A stretch of DNA of 64,000 nucleotides from CAZCAC01 sp964496575 (GCA_964496575.1 CAZCAC010000011.1:1-64000); one strand, 5' to 3'. Shown: positions 44,233 through 54,002, counted from the first letter of the stretch. Notes: generated by a model from the sequence alone, not told the origin. A program made the numbers and translations.

Positions 44233-45783
44233 ATGACTCCCCAGACCCCCCTCGAACGCCTCCAGGAGATGCGCGAGGCCTCGCTGCTCGGCGGCGGCGA
44301 GAAGCGCATCGCGGCCCAGCACAAGAAGGGCAAGCTGACCGCCCGCGAACGGATCGACCTGCTCGTCGACGAGGGCTCCTTCGTCGAGCTCGACCGCTTC
44401 GTCACCCACCGCTGCCACGACTTCGGCATGGAGGAGCAGAAGATCCTGGGGGACGGCGTGGTCACCGGCCACGCCCGGATCGAGGGGCGTCCGGTCTACC
44501 TCTTCAGCCAGGACTTCACCGTCTTCGGCGGGTCCCTCTCCGAGTCCCACGCCGAGAAGATCTGCAAGGTGATGGACCTGGCGGTCAAGGTTGGCGTGCC
44601 GGTGATCGGCCTCAACGACTCCGGCGGCGCGCGGATCCAGGAGGGGGTCAAGAGCCTCGGCGGCTACGCCGAGATCTTCTGGCGCAACACGCGCACCTCG
44701 GGGGTGGTCCCGCAGATCTCCGCGATCGTGGGCCCCTGCGCGGGTGGCGCGGTCTACAGCCCGGCGATCACCGACTTCATCTGCATGGTCGAGGGCACCT
44801 CGTACATGCACATCACCGGTCCCGACGTGGTCCGGACGGTGACGCACGAGGAGGTGACCAGCGAGGACCTCGGCGGCGCGGTGGTGCACGCCTCGAGGTC
44901 GGGGGTGGCGCACTTCACCTCGCCGGACGGGCGCGCACAGATGACGCTCCTGCGGAAGCTGCTCTCGTACCTGCCGCTCAACAACGCCGAGTCGCCGCCC
45001 TTCGTGCCCACCGACGATCCGCCCGACCGCTGCGAGACCGAGCTGGATACGATCGCGCCCGCGGACCCGATCAAGCCGTACGACATGAAGGGCGTGATCG
45101 AGCGGGTGGTCGACCACGAGAGCTTCCTCGAGGTCCACGAGGCCTACGCCCGCAACATCATCGTCGGCTTCGCGCGCCTGGGCGGCCACGTGGTCGGCGT
45201 CGTGGCCAACCAGCCCGCGGTGCTCGCGGGTTGCCTGGACATCGACGCGTCGAAGAAGGGCGCCCGCTTCATCCGCTTCTGCGACGCCTTCAACATCCCG
45301 CTGGTCACCTTCGAGGACGTGCCCGGCTTCCTGCCGGGGACCGACCAGGAGCACGGCGGGATCATCGTGCACGGCGCCAAGCTGCTCTACGCGTTCTGCG
45401 AGGCGACGGTGCCGAAGCTGACCGTGATCACCCGCAAGGCGTACGGCGGCGCGTACGACGTGATGGCGTCGAAGCACATTCGCGCCGACGTCAACATCGC
45501 GTGGCCCGGTTCGATGATCGCGGTGATGGGGGCCGCGGGAGCGACCAAGATCCTCTACCGCCGCGAGATCGCCGCGGCCGACGACCCGGCCACCTTCGAG
45601 GCGGAGAAGACGGCGGAGTACGAGGAGACCTTCAACAATCCGTACATGGCCGCCGCGCGCGGCTACATCGACGACGTGATCGAGGCCTCGCAGACGCGTC
45701 CGTACCTGATTCGCTCCCTCGAGCTCCTGCAGACCAAGCACGAGGACAAGCCGGTGCGCAAGCACGGCAACATCCCGCTGTAG
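44233..45783 (+). CDS. pccB: Propionyl-CoA carboxylase-type carboxyltransferase (beta) subunit
   Basis: This 516-residue protein matches acyl-CoA carboxylase beta chains: GGSLSESHAEKICKVMDLA, NDSGGARIQEG, the oxyanion GPCAGGAVYSPA and the C-terminal VTFEDVPGFLPGTDQEHGGIIVHGAKLLYAF and KAYGGAYDVM blocks are all typical of PccB. It moves the carboxyl group from biotin to an acyl-CoA, most likely propionyl-CoA, giving methylmalonyl-CoA. The biotin carboxylase follows after 16 bases and the carrier after that, so the holoenzyme is made from three chains. Confidence 0.92.
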   Translation: MTPQTPLERLQEMREASLLGGGEKRIAAQHKKGKLTARERIDLLVDEGSFVELDRFVTHRCHDFGMEEQKILGDGVVTGHARIEGRPVYLFSQDFTVFGGSLSESHAEKICKVMDLAVKVGVPVIGLNDSGGARIQEGVKSLGGYAEIFWRNTRTSGVVPQISAIVGPCAGGAVYSPAITDFICMVEGTSYMHITGPDVVRTVTHEEVTSEDLGGAVVHASRSGVAHFTSPDGRAQMTLLRKLLSYLPLNNAESPPFVPTDDPPDRCETELDTIAPADPIKPYDMKGVIERVVDHESFLEVHEAYARNIIVGFARLGGHVVGVVANQPAVLAGCLDIDASKKGARFIRFCDAFNIPLVTFEDVPGFLPGTDQEHGGIIVHGAKLLYAFCEATVPKLTVITRKAYGGAYDVMASKHIRADVNIAWPGSMIAVMGAAGATKILYRREIAAADDPATFEAEKTAEYEETFNNPYMAAARGYIDDVIEASQTRPYLIRSLELLQTKHEDKPVRKHGNIPL

Positions 45784-45799
45784 GGAAGGAGGCACAGGC

Positions 45800-47317
45800 G
45801 TGTTCAAGAGAATCCTGATCGCGAACCGCGGCGAGATCGCGCTGCGGGTCATCCGCACCGCCCGGGAGATGGGCATCGAGTGCGTCACCGTCCACTCCGA
45901 CTTCGACCGCCGCGCGATGCACACGCGGATGGGGCACGTCGCGGTGCCGCTCGGAGGGAACCTGCCGGGTGAGAGCTACCTGGTGATGGAGAAGATCCTC
46001 GACGCGGCGAAGAAGACCGGCGCCGAGGCGATCCACCCCGGCTACGGCTTCCTCTCGGAGAACTCGACCTTCGCGCAAGCGGTGACCGACGCCGGCCTCG
46101 CGTGGATCGGGCCGCCGCCGAACGCCATCGAGGTGATGGGGGACAAGATCGAGAGTCGTCGCGCGATGCAGGCGGCGGACGTCCCCGTGGTCCCGGGCAA
46201 CGCCGATCCGGCGGAGGACGCGGGCGTGGCGGAGCAGATCGCCCGCGAAGTCGGGCTGCCGATCGCTCTCAAGGCCGCGGCCGGTGGCGGGGGCAAGGGG
46301 ATCCGCGTGGTGCGCGAATTCGCCGACATCGAGAGCGCCTTCCGCACCGCGTCGGGGGAAGCGACCAGTGCTTTCGGTGACGGCCGGCTGTACGTCGAGC
46401 GCTACCTCGACGAGCCGCGCCACATCGAGGTGCAGGTGATGTTCGACACCCACGGGAACGGCATCCACCTCGGCGAGCGCGAGTGCTCGATCCAGCGGCG
46501 GCACCAGAAGCTGCTCGAGGAGTGCCCGGGTCCGATCGTCACCGAGGAGCTGCGGCAGCGGATGGGCGAGATCGCGGTACGCGCCGGCCGGGCGGTGAAC
46601 TACCTCGGCGCGGGGACGGTCGAGTTCCTCTACTCGAAGGGGAACTTCTTCTTCCTCGAGATGAACACGCGCCTGCAGGTCGAGCACCCGATCACCGAGA
46701 TGGTCACCGGGATCGACCTGGTGCGCGAGCAGCTCCTGGTCGCGGCGGGCGAACCGCTGTCGATCGCGCAGTCCGACATCGAGATGCGGGGCCACGCGAT
46801 CGAGGTGCGGATCAACGCCGAGGACGTCACCGCGGGATTCCTGCCGTCGACGGGCACGGTGAAGAACCTGCGCTTGCCCGGCGGGCCCTGGGTGCGGGTC
46901 GACTCCTGCCTCTACCGCGGCATGGAGGTCGGGCTGAACTACGACCCGATGCTGGCCAAGATCGTTGTCTGGGGGCCCGATCGGCTGACCGCGATCGCCC
47001 GGATGAAGCGCGCCCTGGAGGAGCTAAACGTCGGCGGGGTCAAGACCAGCGCGCCCGCGGCGCTGAAAGTGCTCGAGGAGGAGGACTTCTGCGCCGGGGA
47101 CTACAACACCCACTTCCTGGAGGGCCTCGATCTCTCCCCGCCACCGGGGCAGCTCGAGGAGCTGGTCGCGGCGATCGCCGCCGTGCACCGGCGGCACCAG
47201 GCCCGGCGCCGGGTCCTCTCGCCCGCCGCCAGCGCCCGGGAGGGATGGCTGTCGCGCAGCCGCCAGGCCTGGAGCGACCACACCCGCCGCAGCACCCGAC
47301 ACGGAGGAGTCCTGTGA
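45800..47317 (+). CDS. pccA: Biotin carboxylase subunit
   Basis: This 505-residue ATP-grasp enzyme has FKRILIANRGEIALRVIRTAREMG at the start, IHPGYGFLSEN near 77, the glycine-rich KAAAGGGGKGIRVV near 158, the EMNTRLQVEHP active-site block near 290 and EVRINAEDV. It carboxylates biotin with ATP and bicarbonate. It stops at the biotin carboxylase part; the biotin carrier is a separate gene overlapping by four bases. Shorter AccC proteins of fatty-acid synthesis are an alternative, but the PccB neighbour favours acyl-CoA carboxylation. Confidence 0.92.
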   Translation: MFKRILIANRGEIALRVIRTAREMGIECVTVHSDFDRRAMHTRMGHVAVPLGGNLPGESYLVMEKILDAAKKTGAEAIHPGYGFLSENSTFAQAVTDAGLAWIGPPPNAIEVMGDKIESRRAMQAADVPVVPGNADPAEDAGVAEQIAREVGLPIALKAAAGGGGKGIRVVREFADIESAFRTASGEATSAFGDGRLYVERYLDEPRHIEVQVMFDTHGNGIHLGERECSIQRRHQKLLEECPGPIVTEELRQRMGEIAVRAGRAVNYLGAGTVEFLYSKGNFFFLEMNTRLQVEHPITEMVTGIDLVREQLLVAAGEPLSIAQSDIEMRGHAIEVRINAEDVTAGFLPSTGTVKNLRLPGGPWVRVDSCLYRGMEVGLNYDPMLAKIVVWGPDRLTAIARMKRALEELNVGGVKTSAPAALKVLEEEDFCAGDYNTHFLEGLDLSPPPGQLEELVAAIAAVHRRHQARRRVLSPAASAREGWLSRSRQAWSDHTRRSTRHGGVL

Positions 47318-47826
47318 AGTACTTCGCCGAAGTGAACGGGCGGGAACGCGAGGTCGAGGTGGTCGAGCGGCTCGGCGTGCTCTCGGTGACCGTCGACGGG
47401 AAGCCGGTGGACCTCGACTACGAGAACGTCGACGGCCTCGGCCAGATCCTGGCCCTCTCGAATGGGGATTCCTATGGGGTTTCGATCGAGGGGGAGGAGA
47501 CGGAGATGGCGATCACCATCGCGGGGCACATGTACTCGGTCCGGATCGAGGACGAGCGGGAGCGGGCCGCGCTGGCCGCCGAGCGGGCGGCGGGCAAGGC
47601 CGGGGGCGTGATCAAGAGCGTCATGCCCGGCGTGGTGGTCGAGCTCCTGGTGGCCGAGGGGGACGCGGTCGAGCGCGGCCAGCCGCTCCTGATCCTGGAG
47701 GCGATGAAGATGCAGAACGAGATCGAGGCCTCCGCTGACGGGGTGGTGGCGGCGATCTCGGTGAGCCAGGGGCAGGCGGTCGGCGCCGGGGAGACGCTGG
47801 CGCGGATCGACGTCCCCGAGGGGTGA
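47314..47826 (+). CDS. Biotin carboxyl carrier subunit
   Basis: A GTG start overlapping the carboxylase stop gives 170 residues. The C-terminal biotinyl domain carries the biotinylation motif EAMKMQNEI near residue 131 and the matching strands GVIKSVMPGVVVELLVAEGD and GETLARIDV. The N-terminal 90 residues are a beta-rich region that probably binds the other subunits. It is the last gene of the three-gene carboxylase operon. Confidence 0.9.
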   Translation: MKYFAEVNGREREVEVVERLGVLSVTVDGKPVDLDYENVDGLGQILALSNGDSYGVSIEGEETEMAITIAGHMYSVRIEDERERAALAAERAAGKAGGVIKSVMPGVVVELLVAEGDAVERGQPLLILEAMKMQNEIEASADGVVAAISVSQGQAVGAGETLARIDVPEG

Positions 47827-47991
47827 TCGGTGGCCCCTGGAGGGGCTGGGCCCGCCCCCCCCGGAAGGGTTTTCCCGGCTCGCTCCGATCGGAGTGGGAC
47901 GCTTGGAAAAAAAAACAGTCGACGACGTTCGGTGGGGTGTTTACCCCGGCTCAGCGTCGTGCAGCTGAGAGCTGCGCTGGGGATCCGACTT

Positions 47992-48027
47992 CACACCCGC
48001 TGGCTTGCTAGTGGGTGTGAGTCTTTA
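47992..48027 (+). terminator. Terminator hairpin after the carboxylase operon
   Basis: CACACCCGCT pairs with AGTGGGTGTG (one wobble) around an 8-base loop, followed by GAGTCTTT. It lies in the 290-base gap before dapD, which also contains an A9-10 run near 47906 and a small CGGGTCTTCGAACCCG hairpin near 48050. Confidence 0.6.
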
Positions 48028-48116
48028 AGTCCCGAGGGTTCCCGGGTCTTCGAACCCGAGGATCCTGGGGGCCGGGGCTCCGGTGGGGGGCCCGTGGGGC
48101 GTAGACTCCTCCCGCG

Positions 48117-48929
48117 ATGATGGATCACCACCCCGGCGAGCTCAGCGGTGTCCCCCTCCTGGAAGCCCTCGAGAGCGGTCGACTGCGGGTGGCCGAGCGC
48201 TCCGAGGACGGTGACTGGAGGGTCCACGCCTGGGTCAAGGAGGCGATCCTGGAGCTCTTTCGCCGCTCCGAGGTGGTGCCGATGGGCAACGAGCTCGCCG
48301 AGCCGCTCCCCGGCGCCGGAGCCCCCGCCTTCCGGGACAAGCGGCCGCTCCGGGTCCGGAGAGGCGGGGAGCTGGAAGGGGTGCGGCTGGTCCCCGGGGG
48401 CAGCTCCGTCCGCCGCGGGGCCTTTCTCGCGGAGGGGGTGGTCTGCATGCCCCCGATGTACGTCAACGTCGGCGCCTGGGTCGGACCCGGGACGATGATC
48501 GACAGCCACGCCCTGATCGGCTCCTGCGCCCAGGTGGGTGCACACGTGCACGTCTCGGCGGCCGCGCAGATCGGCGGGGTGCTGGAGCCGCCCGGGGCCC
48601 GGCCGGTGATCGTCGAGGACGGTGCCTTCGTGGGGGGGAACTGCGGGATCTACGAGGGCGTCCTGCTGCGGGAGCGAGTGGTCCTGGCCGCCGGGGTGGT
48701 CCTGACCGCGACCACCCGCCTCTTCGATCTCGCCGAGGAGCGGGAGCTCGGCGGGACCAGGCTGAGCCCCCTCGAGGTTCCGGCGGGAGCGGTGGTGGTC
48801 CCCGGCGTCCGGCCGGTGACCGGGGAGTGGGGCCGGGAGCGGGGCCTGGCGGCCGCTTGCGCCCTGATCGTGAAGTACCGCGACGAGCGGACCGACGCGG
48901 TCACGGCGCTGGAGGGGGCGTTGCGGTAG
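48117..48929 (+). CDS. dapD: Tetrahydrodipicolinate N-succinyltransferase
   Basis: This 270-residue protein shows the left-handed beta-helix of DapD with MPPMYVNVGAWVGPGTMIDSHALIGSCAQVGAHVHVS near 119-155, QIGGVLEPPGARPVIVEDGAFVGGNCGIYEGV and GALR at the end. It acts in lysine and meso-diaminopimelate synthesis. It stands alone with a short spacer on each side. Confidence 0.9.
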   Translation: MMDHHPGELSGVPLLEALESGRLRVAERSEDGDWRVHAWVKEAILELFRRSEVVPMGNELAEPLPGAGAPAFRDKRPLRVRRGGELEGVRLVPGGSSVRRGAFLAEGVVCMPPMYVNVGAWVGPGTMIDSHALIGSCAQVGAHVHVSAAAQIGGVLEPPGARPVIVEDGAFVGGNCGIYEGVLLRERVVLAAGVVLTATTRLFDLAEERELGGTRLSPLEVPAGAVVVPGVRPVTGEWGRERGLAAACALIVKYRDERTDAVTALEGALR

Positions 48930-49050
48930 CGGGCCGGGCTCCCAACAACCGAGCGGGCAGCCAGGGCCACCCGCTCGCGTCTCTCTTGGCGCCTCTTGGA
49001 GGCATTCCCGTCAAGCCCGGGACGTTCCGGTCAAACCGGGGCCAGTCCCT

Positions 49051-49641
49051 TCAAACCGGAGGCAGAGGCTTCTTCTCCAGCTTGGGCGGTTTGTCGCCGC
49101 GCGGCTTGTCGGTCGGGGTCTGCACCGGCACGTGTCGGGGACTCGGTGCGAGATGGAAATGGTGGGCGGGAGGGCCTTCGGCGATCTCCTGGAACTGGGG
49201 CGGAAGGAGGCTCCCGGCGGGAGTCACCATCCGCAGCTCGTTCCCCTCTCCGTCGTCGGCCAGCGCGTGGCCGCAGGAGAGCACCCGAAGTCGATTCGAG
49301 CTCGTCGAGTCGTCTTGAAGCACGAGAGCACCCGTGGTTCGCCAGCCGCCTTCTTCTCGCAGCAGGACGTCGATCCGCAAACCCGCGAGAGTTCCACGAG
49401 AGAACTCTTCCTCGTAGCGGGTCCCGGCGTGGAGCCAGAAGGTGGTCGACAGGTCCGGATCGTCCCCGGCGAAGACCAGCAGCATCTCGAGCTCGGAGAA
49501 GCTCTGTGCGCTCAGGCTGGTCTCGTCGATCTCGACGACCAGGGCCGCGTCGGCCGAGAAAGCGTCGAGGCTCCCGGCGATGTCGGCCTGCGGCTGGGGA
49601 AGGGCGACTCCGGACAAGGCGAGGAACGTGGCGGTGATCAT
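49051..49641 (-). CDS. Small secreted protein of unknown function
   Basis: This 196-residue protein starts with a short hydrophobic leader (MITATFLALSGVALPQPQA) and has a beta-rich middle (ALVVEIDETSLS, GLRIDVLLREEGGWRTTGALVLQDD, LRVLSCGHALADD) and a Lys/Pro-rich tail. I do not recognise a family. It lies between dapD and the CHAT gene and converges with dapD. Confidence 0.6.
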   Translation of the reverse strand: MITATFLALSGVALPQPQADIAGSLDAFSADAALVVEIDETSLSAQSFSELEMLLVFAGDDPDLSTTFWLHAGTRYEEEFSRGTLAGLRIDVLLREEGGWRTTGALVLQDDSTSSNRLRVLSCGHALADDGEGNELRMVTPAGSLLPPQFQEIAEGPPAHHFHLAPSPRHVPVQTPTDKPRGDKPPKLEKKPLPPV

Positions 49642-49732
49642 TCAGGTGCTCCTTCTCGATCGCCGACCGCGCGCCGCGGTCGGGTAACCGCAGCTATCGG
49701 AAATCTCCTCCCGCCCCTTGAGGGTCGTGTGC

Positions 49733-49751
49733 GGAAAGCGAAAAGCTTTCC
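49733..49751 (-). terminator. Hairpin downstream of the CHAT gene
   Basis: On the minus strand, past the CHAT stop, GGAAAGC and GCTTTCC form a 7-bp stem with a five-base A-rich loop. There is no long T-run, so it is a modest terminator candidate. Confidence 0.4.
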
Positions 49752-49807
49752 ACTTCCGGGCCAGCGGTGAGAGAAGGGCGCGCTGCCTGGATCGCCCCGT
49801 GTCGCGG

Positions 49808-52321
49808 TCAATCGCGGCCGATGACCCGGAAGGCGGCCCAGTCCGCGATTCTCGCCCCGTTCTGGACCAGTTCCCGCCGCGCCGTTCTCGCTGCCCTCGA
49901 AGGCGTCTGCCCTTCGAGCAGGGCCCGGTGGAACAGGGGGGTGAAGCGCCGGGCGGAGTGGTCCTCCACCGGCCAGAGGGTCACCAGGAGGTTTCGCGTG
50001 CCCCCCGCGAGGAACGCCCGAGCGAGTCCCTGCTGACCTCTCGCGTCGACGGAGGTTCCTCCGGAGGTCTCACAGGCCGCGAGCACGACTACCGGCGATA
50101 CGCCGAGGACCCCCTCGATCTCCTGAGCGCACAGGATCGCTCCCCTCGACAGCTCCAGGCCGTAGGAGCCGAAGCGAATCCCCTCGCATCCCCCCGCGTC
50201 CCCGTGGAGATGTGTCACCAGGTGCAGTGGCGCGTCCGCCCCCAGAGCCTCGAGACATCCCTCTCGGTCGAAGCCTTCCCGGGTCGCGAGGGTCGAGCCA
50301 TCGAGGATCGAAGCGAGCTCGGCGAGCTCCCCTCGCGCGGCGGGCAAGCGCACGTCACCGGTGGCGTCGATCGGATCTCCGAGCAAGCGCCACGCGGCGA
50401 GCTCCCGGGGCGCCTCCCCCGGGGCGGGATCGTCGAGCGTCGGCAGAACCAGGAGCGTCACGAGCTCGTCGAGCGCCACGCCCTCGAAATGAAGGGCTTC
50501 CAGCGCGAGCCTCTCGATCGGACCGTGCGCCAGGCACAGGAGCCGCCCTGATCCACTCGCCCGCTGCAACTCCTCCCGCAACCCGTCCGGCAACAGCGCC
50601 TCGCACAGCTCGGTGGACAGCGCGTGCACGCCGTCGACATCGTCGAGGAGCAACGCCTCGCGAAAGCGCCGCACCGCGCGCCGCAGCTCGATCCTCGTGC
50701 GGTCGATCTCCAGCGTGCTGACGAGACCGTCGGAATCGATGTGCACCGCCAGACCGTGATCGGCTCCGGCGACCCACGTCACCAGGCCGTGTTCGAAGTG
50801 CGCCGCCCACGCGAGCAGATCCTCGACGGCAAGTGGGCGCTCGCCACTGCGGCGGTAGGGTTCCGCTTGCGCGCGCTCGATCACCAGGGCGGCATCGAGT
50901 CCCCGACCGACCCGGGCCAGAACCCGAGCTTCCAGCGCGCACGTGTGCAGTCCCTGCCACTCGCCCATCACGGTGGCGGTGCTCGCCTCGAGCGCGTATT
51001 GCCCGGCCAGGCGAGCCTCCCAGCTCTCGCCCAAGCGTCGCGCGCTCTCCAGGACGGTGATCGCACCGTGGTCATCGCCCAGCTGGTGAAGCGCCTCGCC
51101 GACGAGGGTTCGCACGTACCTTCGGCCGCGCAGGCTGAGACCGGCATCCTCGATCGCACCATCGACACCGAAGCGCTCGATCACCTCGTCGTAGCGCTCG
51201 TCGAGCAGATCGGTCTTGGCGAGTGCGAGTTGCTCGTCCTCCGTCCGGTCGGACGGATCGATCTCTTCCAAGAGCTCTCGCGCCGCGAGCGGCTTCTCCT
51301 GTCGCAGGCGTGTCAGGGCCATCATCAGGCGCCAGGCGTTCAGCTCATCCGGATCGAGCGAACGCTCCAGGCGATCGATCGGTCGGACCCGGAGCAGGAA
51401 CTGCGCAGCCCGATCCGCCTCGTCGTCGTGGATCAACTGCGATGCGTGCTCTCGCGCCAGCGGCCAGCACTCCTCGACCGCGCGAAAGCTCGCCAGCTCT
51501 TCGAGGAGGCGGCCGGCCTCGATGACGTCCCCTTCCTTGCGCGCTAGCTGGACCAGACCGATGATCGCGTGCTGCTGGAAGTCCGGCTGCCGCGTCTTGA
51601 TCGCCAGCCGCCGGCACTCGTCGAAGTAGTCCCACGCATCGATCTCGCGCTCGCGCAGGTCTTCGAGCTGGCCGAGCGTGCGGAGCGGTTCGAGCTGTGG
51701 CGTGACCAAGCCGGCGCGCGCGAAGATCGCCAGCGCCTCGCGCGCCTCCCCGATCGCCGCTTCGAGGTCGGACTGACGAAGCATTCGGGCCGACGGGGTC
51801 TGCGAGCGCAGCTGCTGCGCCACGATCCGAGCAGACAGGCTCAGTCCCCACCCCGCTTGCGCGAAGTCCGCCTTGCCGATCGTCTCCGCGACGAAAGCCT
51901 CCACCCGGTCGAGGATTTCTGGACGCGCCTCCTTCCAGCCGTCGGCTTCCGCCTCTTCGACCTCCTGCCACATCTCGAAGAACCGATAGAAGTCCTCGAG
52001 ACCCTCGAGACGCTCTGCTGGGGTGAGGCTCGCGTAGTACTCGACCGCGCCCGGGGCATCGTCACGACCGTATCTCTCGGCGAGAATGCGCGCCGCCTCT
52101 TGCAGCTCGGACAGCGGCTCGTCCTCGCCCTGTCTGATCGATCCCAGCAGCTCCTGGAATCGACCGTAGTCGCGCTCCCAGTCGTGGTGCGGAACCGTCT
52201 GCTGCCCGGGGGCGGAAGCGTGCACTTCTTCCGCCGAGGATCGATGACATCCGGATCCGAGTAGCGAGACGAGGGCTCCGCTTGCGAAGACGAACAGGAG
52301 GAACGGGACCGTGCGTCGCAC
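49808..52321 (-). CDS. CHAT-domain lipoprotein with TPR-like repeats
   Basis: This 837-residue protein begins with a lipoprotein signal (MRRTVPFLLFVFASGALVSLLGSGC). The middle (about 50-520) is all-helical with TPR-like repeats. The C-terminal 300 residues are a CHAT caspase-like peptidase with catalytic His in HLVTHLHGD and Cys in VVVLAACETSGGTSV. A closing LLVTLWPVEDHSA block is typical of CHAT. It follows an anti-sigma and an ECF sigma gene on the same strand, so the three may form one signalling unit. Its target is unknown. Confidence 0.88.
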   Translation of the reverse strand: MRRTVPFLLFVFASGALVSLLGSGCHRSSAEEVHASAPGQQTVPHHDWERDYGRFQELLGSIRQGEDEPLSELQEAARILAERYGRDDAPGAVEYYASLTPAERLEGLEDFYRFFEMWQEVEEAEADGWKEARPEILDRVEAFVAETIGKADFAQAGWGLSLSARIVAQQLRSQTPSARMLRQSDLEAAIGEAREALAIFARAGLVTPQLEPLRTLGQLEDLREREIDAWDYFDECRRLAIKTRQPDFQQHAIIGLVQLARKEGDVIEAGRLLEELASFRAVEECWPLAREHASQLIHDDEADRAAQFLLRVRPIDRLERSLDPDELNAWRLMMALTRLRQEKPLAARELLEEIDPSDRTEDEQLALAKTDLLDERYDEVIERFGVDGAIEDAGLSLRGRRYVRTLVGEALHQLGDDHGAITVLESARRLGESWEARLAGQYALEASTATVMGEWQGLHTCALEARVLARVGRGLDAALVIERAQAEPYRRSGERPLAVEDLLAWAAHFEHGLVTWVAGADHGLAVHIDSDGLVSTLEIDRTRIELRRAVRRFREALLLDDVDGVHALSTELCEALLPDGLREELQRASGSGRLLCLAHGPIERLALEALHFEGVALDELVTLLVLPTLDDPAPGEAPRELAAWRLLGDPIDATGDVRLPAARGELAELASILDGSTLATREGFDREGCLEALGADAPLHLVTHLHGDAGGCEGIRFGSYGLELSRGAILCAQEIEGVLGVSPVVVLAACETSGGTSVDARGQQGLARAFLAGGTRNLLVTLWPVEDHSARRFTPLFHRALLEGQTPSRAARTARRELVQNGARIADWAAFRVIGRD

Positions 52322-52340
52322 GAGTCGTCCTGGGCGTCGG

Positions 52341-53348
52341 CTAGCGTCCGGGTGGACGCAGGTAAGCGTCGCGTTCCTCGCTCTCGGGCAGGCTCCGGGC
52401 CAGCGCTCGGGCGTCGGTCAGGAATCCCGCCTGGTCGAGGTGACGAATCTCCTCGACGACCTCGGCGACCGAGGCGTCGTCCTCCAGCTGACCCAGGCGG
52501 GCCAAGAGCCCGGGGTTCGCACGCACCTCGAAGTCGCGGGCGCCGAGGTCCTGTTCCAGACCCTTCACCCGCGCCCAGGCGCGCCACGTGTAGTGACCGA
52601 TCGGGAGCGTCTCGCGCTCCAGGTGGTTGGTGCCCGGGGTGTGCGTCGACACCAGCTCACCCGAATCGAAGGCACCGCCCGCGTGACGGAAGATCTCGAT
52701 CCGGTACTCCTCCGCACCGGCGACCTCGGCCAGCTCGAAGTCGAGGGTGCTCGGGAGCTCGCCGCGATCGAGCAGCGGACCGCGCGGGAAGAAGAGGCTC
52801 TCGCTCGCCTGTCCCCGGTAGAGCGGGGTCTCCGGCAAGCCCGACAGAGGATCCTTCAGGAGCCCCGGCAGGACCAACGTCATGAGGAGCAGACTGGCCG
52901 CGGCCGCGAGCAGCACCAGGCGGCGCGGCGGCCGGCGCGGTCTCCTCGGACGTACGACCGAGAGCGGAGGCTCGGACGCCTCCAGCGGCAGGGGGGGAGC
53001 GCTCTTCAGGGAGGTGAGAAGCGTACGGCAATCGGCGCATCGCTCGACGTGCTCGGCGAGCGAGGCCTCCTCCTCCGGAGGCAGCGGATGGTACCCCGGG
53101 CCCCGGCCGAGATCGTACAGCGCCTCGGCGGGGGGGCAGGGGCCGAGAGCGAGGGCCTCGGGACCGGCCTCGGCGAGCCACGCCTCCGCCTCGCGGAGCC
53201 GGGTCAAGGTGGGACCGTGGAGGGGGTGGTCCTCCAGCCGTTCCAGGGAAGACGCATCGAGCTCGTCGAAGTGCACCAGGGCCTCCTCGATCTCGCTCGC
53301 CGTGGCCACTTCCGGGTCCGGCAGGGTCATCGTCCGTCGCGTATCCAT
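52341..53348 (-). CDS. Anti-sigma-like protein with zinc finger and one membrane helix
   Basis: This 335-residue protein has a cytoplasmic zinc-binding motif HVERCADCRTLL (H-x3-C-x2-C) near residue 100, a basic stretch, one membrane helix (LVLLAAAASLLLMTLVLPGLL, about 145-165) and an outer domain of about 170 residues with fibronectin-like traits (EEYRIEIFRHAGG, HYTWRAWARVKG). That layout is usual for transmembrane anti-sigma factors of ECF sigma factors. It lies directly behind the ECF sigma gene and ahead of the CHAT gene. Confidence 0.8.
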   Translation of the reverse strand: MDTRRTMTLPDPEVATASEIEEALVHFDELDASSLERLEDHPLHGPTLTRLREAEAWLAEAGPEALALGPCPPAEALYDLGRGPGYHPLPPEEEASLAEHVERCADCRTLLTSLKSAPPLPLEASEPPLSVVRPRRPRRPPRRLVLLAAAASLLLMTLVLPGLLKDPLSGLPETPLYRGQASESLFFPRGPLLDRGELPSTLDFELAEVAGAEEYRIEIFRHAGGAFDSGELVSTHTPGTNHLERETLPIGHYTWRAWARVKGLEQDLGARDFEVRANPGLLARLGQLEDDASVAEVVEEIRHLDQAGFLTDARALARSLPESEERDAYLRPPGR

Positions 53349-53390
53349 CGCCGTGTATTATCTCTTCCGATCCGGTGTGAGAATCTCAGG

Positions 53391-54002
53391 TCAGGTGTTT
53401 GCCGTTTTTTGCAGATACCCCTCGTCGTCGGCCATTCGCTCGAGTGAAAGGTCGTTCAGGAGGACCCGGCGCAGCGCCGTGGAGGCGCGCTTGAGCCGGT
53501 ACTTGCACTGCTCGTGGCTGATCCCGAGGCGCCCGGAGATCTCCCCCAGGGTCCGGCCCTGGACGAAGCGCAGGTCGAGCAGGCTGCGATCCTCGCTGCC
53601 GAGGTTGACCAGCGCGCGTCGGACCAGGGTGCCGACCTCCGCCTCGCCGGCCTGCTCGCCGGGACCGGGGGAGGGGTCGGGGCGGTCGGGAAAGCCGTCG
53701 GTGCCGGTGGCGAGGTACGCCGGGCGGCGGTTCTGCCCCTTGCGCTTGAGGTCCACGCAACGACACCAGGCGACGCGGTAGAGCCAGGTGCCGAGCGACC
53801 CCTTCTCCGAATCGAAGCGATCGGCGTCGAGCCGCTCGAGAACGTAGAGCACCAGCTCCTGGTAGAGGTCGTCGCGTCCCGACGGATCGCGCTCGAAGTG
53901 GCTGATGCAGTGGAACAGGAGAGAGCGGTACCGTTCGAGGAAGGTGGCCACCACCCGCTCGTCCCGCGCCCGCAACCCTCGAACCAGCTGTGACTCGTCC
54001 AT
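53391..54002 (-). CDS. ECF RNA polymerase sigma factor
   Basis: The ATG at 54002 gives 203 residues. Region 2 shows DLYQELVLYVLERLDADRFDSEKGSLGTWLYRVAWCRCVDLKRK, and region 4 shows LGEISGRLGISHEQCKYRLKRASTALRR, a helix-turn-helix. The linker is Pro/Gly-rich. It heads the sigma/anti-sigma/CHAT cluster and probably controls its own promoter. A longer frame to 54170 has no sigma similarity. Confidence 0.92.
   Translation of the reverse strand: MDESQLVRGLRARDERVVATFLERYRSLLFHCISHFERDPSGRDDLYQELVLYVLERLDADRFDSEKGSLGTWLYRVAWCRCVDLKRKGQNRRPAYLATGTDGFPDRPDPSPGPGEQAGEAEVGTLVRRALVNLGSEDRSLLDLRFVQGRTLGEISGRLGISHEQCKYRLKRASTALRRVLLNDLSLERMADDEGYLQKTANT

Noticed and set aside
47906..47915. A-run near 47910 as a terminator T-tract for dapD
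   Set aside because: It is on the wrong side and strand of any gene end, with no stem directly before it. The hairpin at 47992 is the better terminator.
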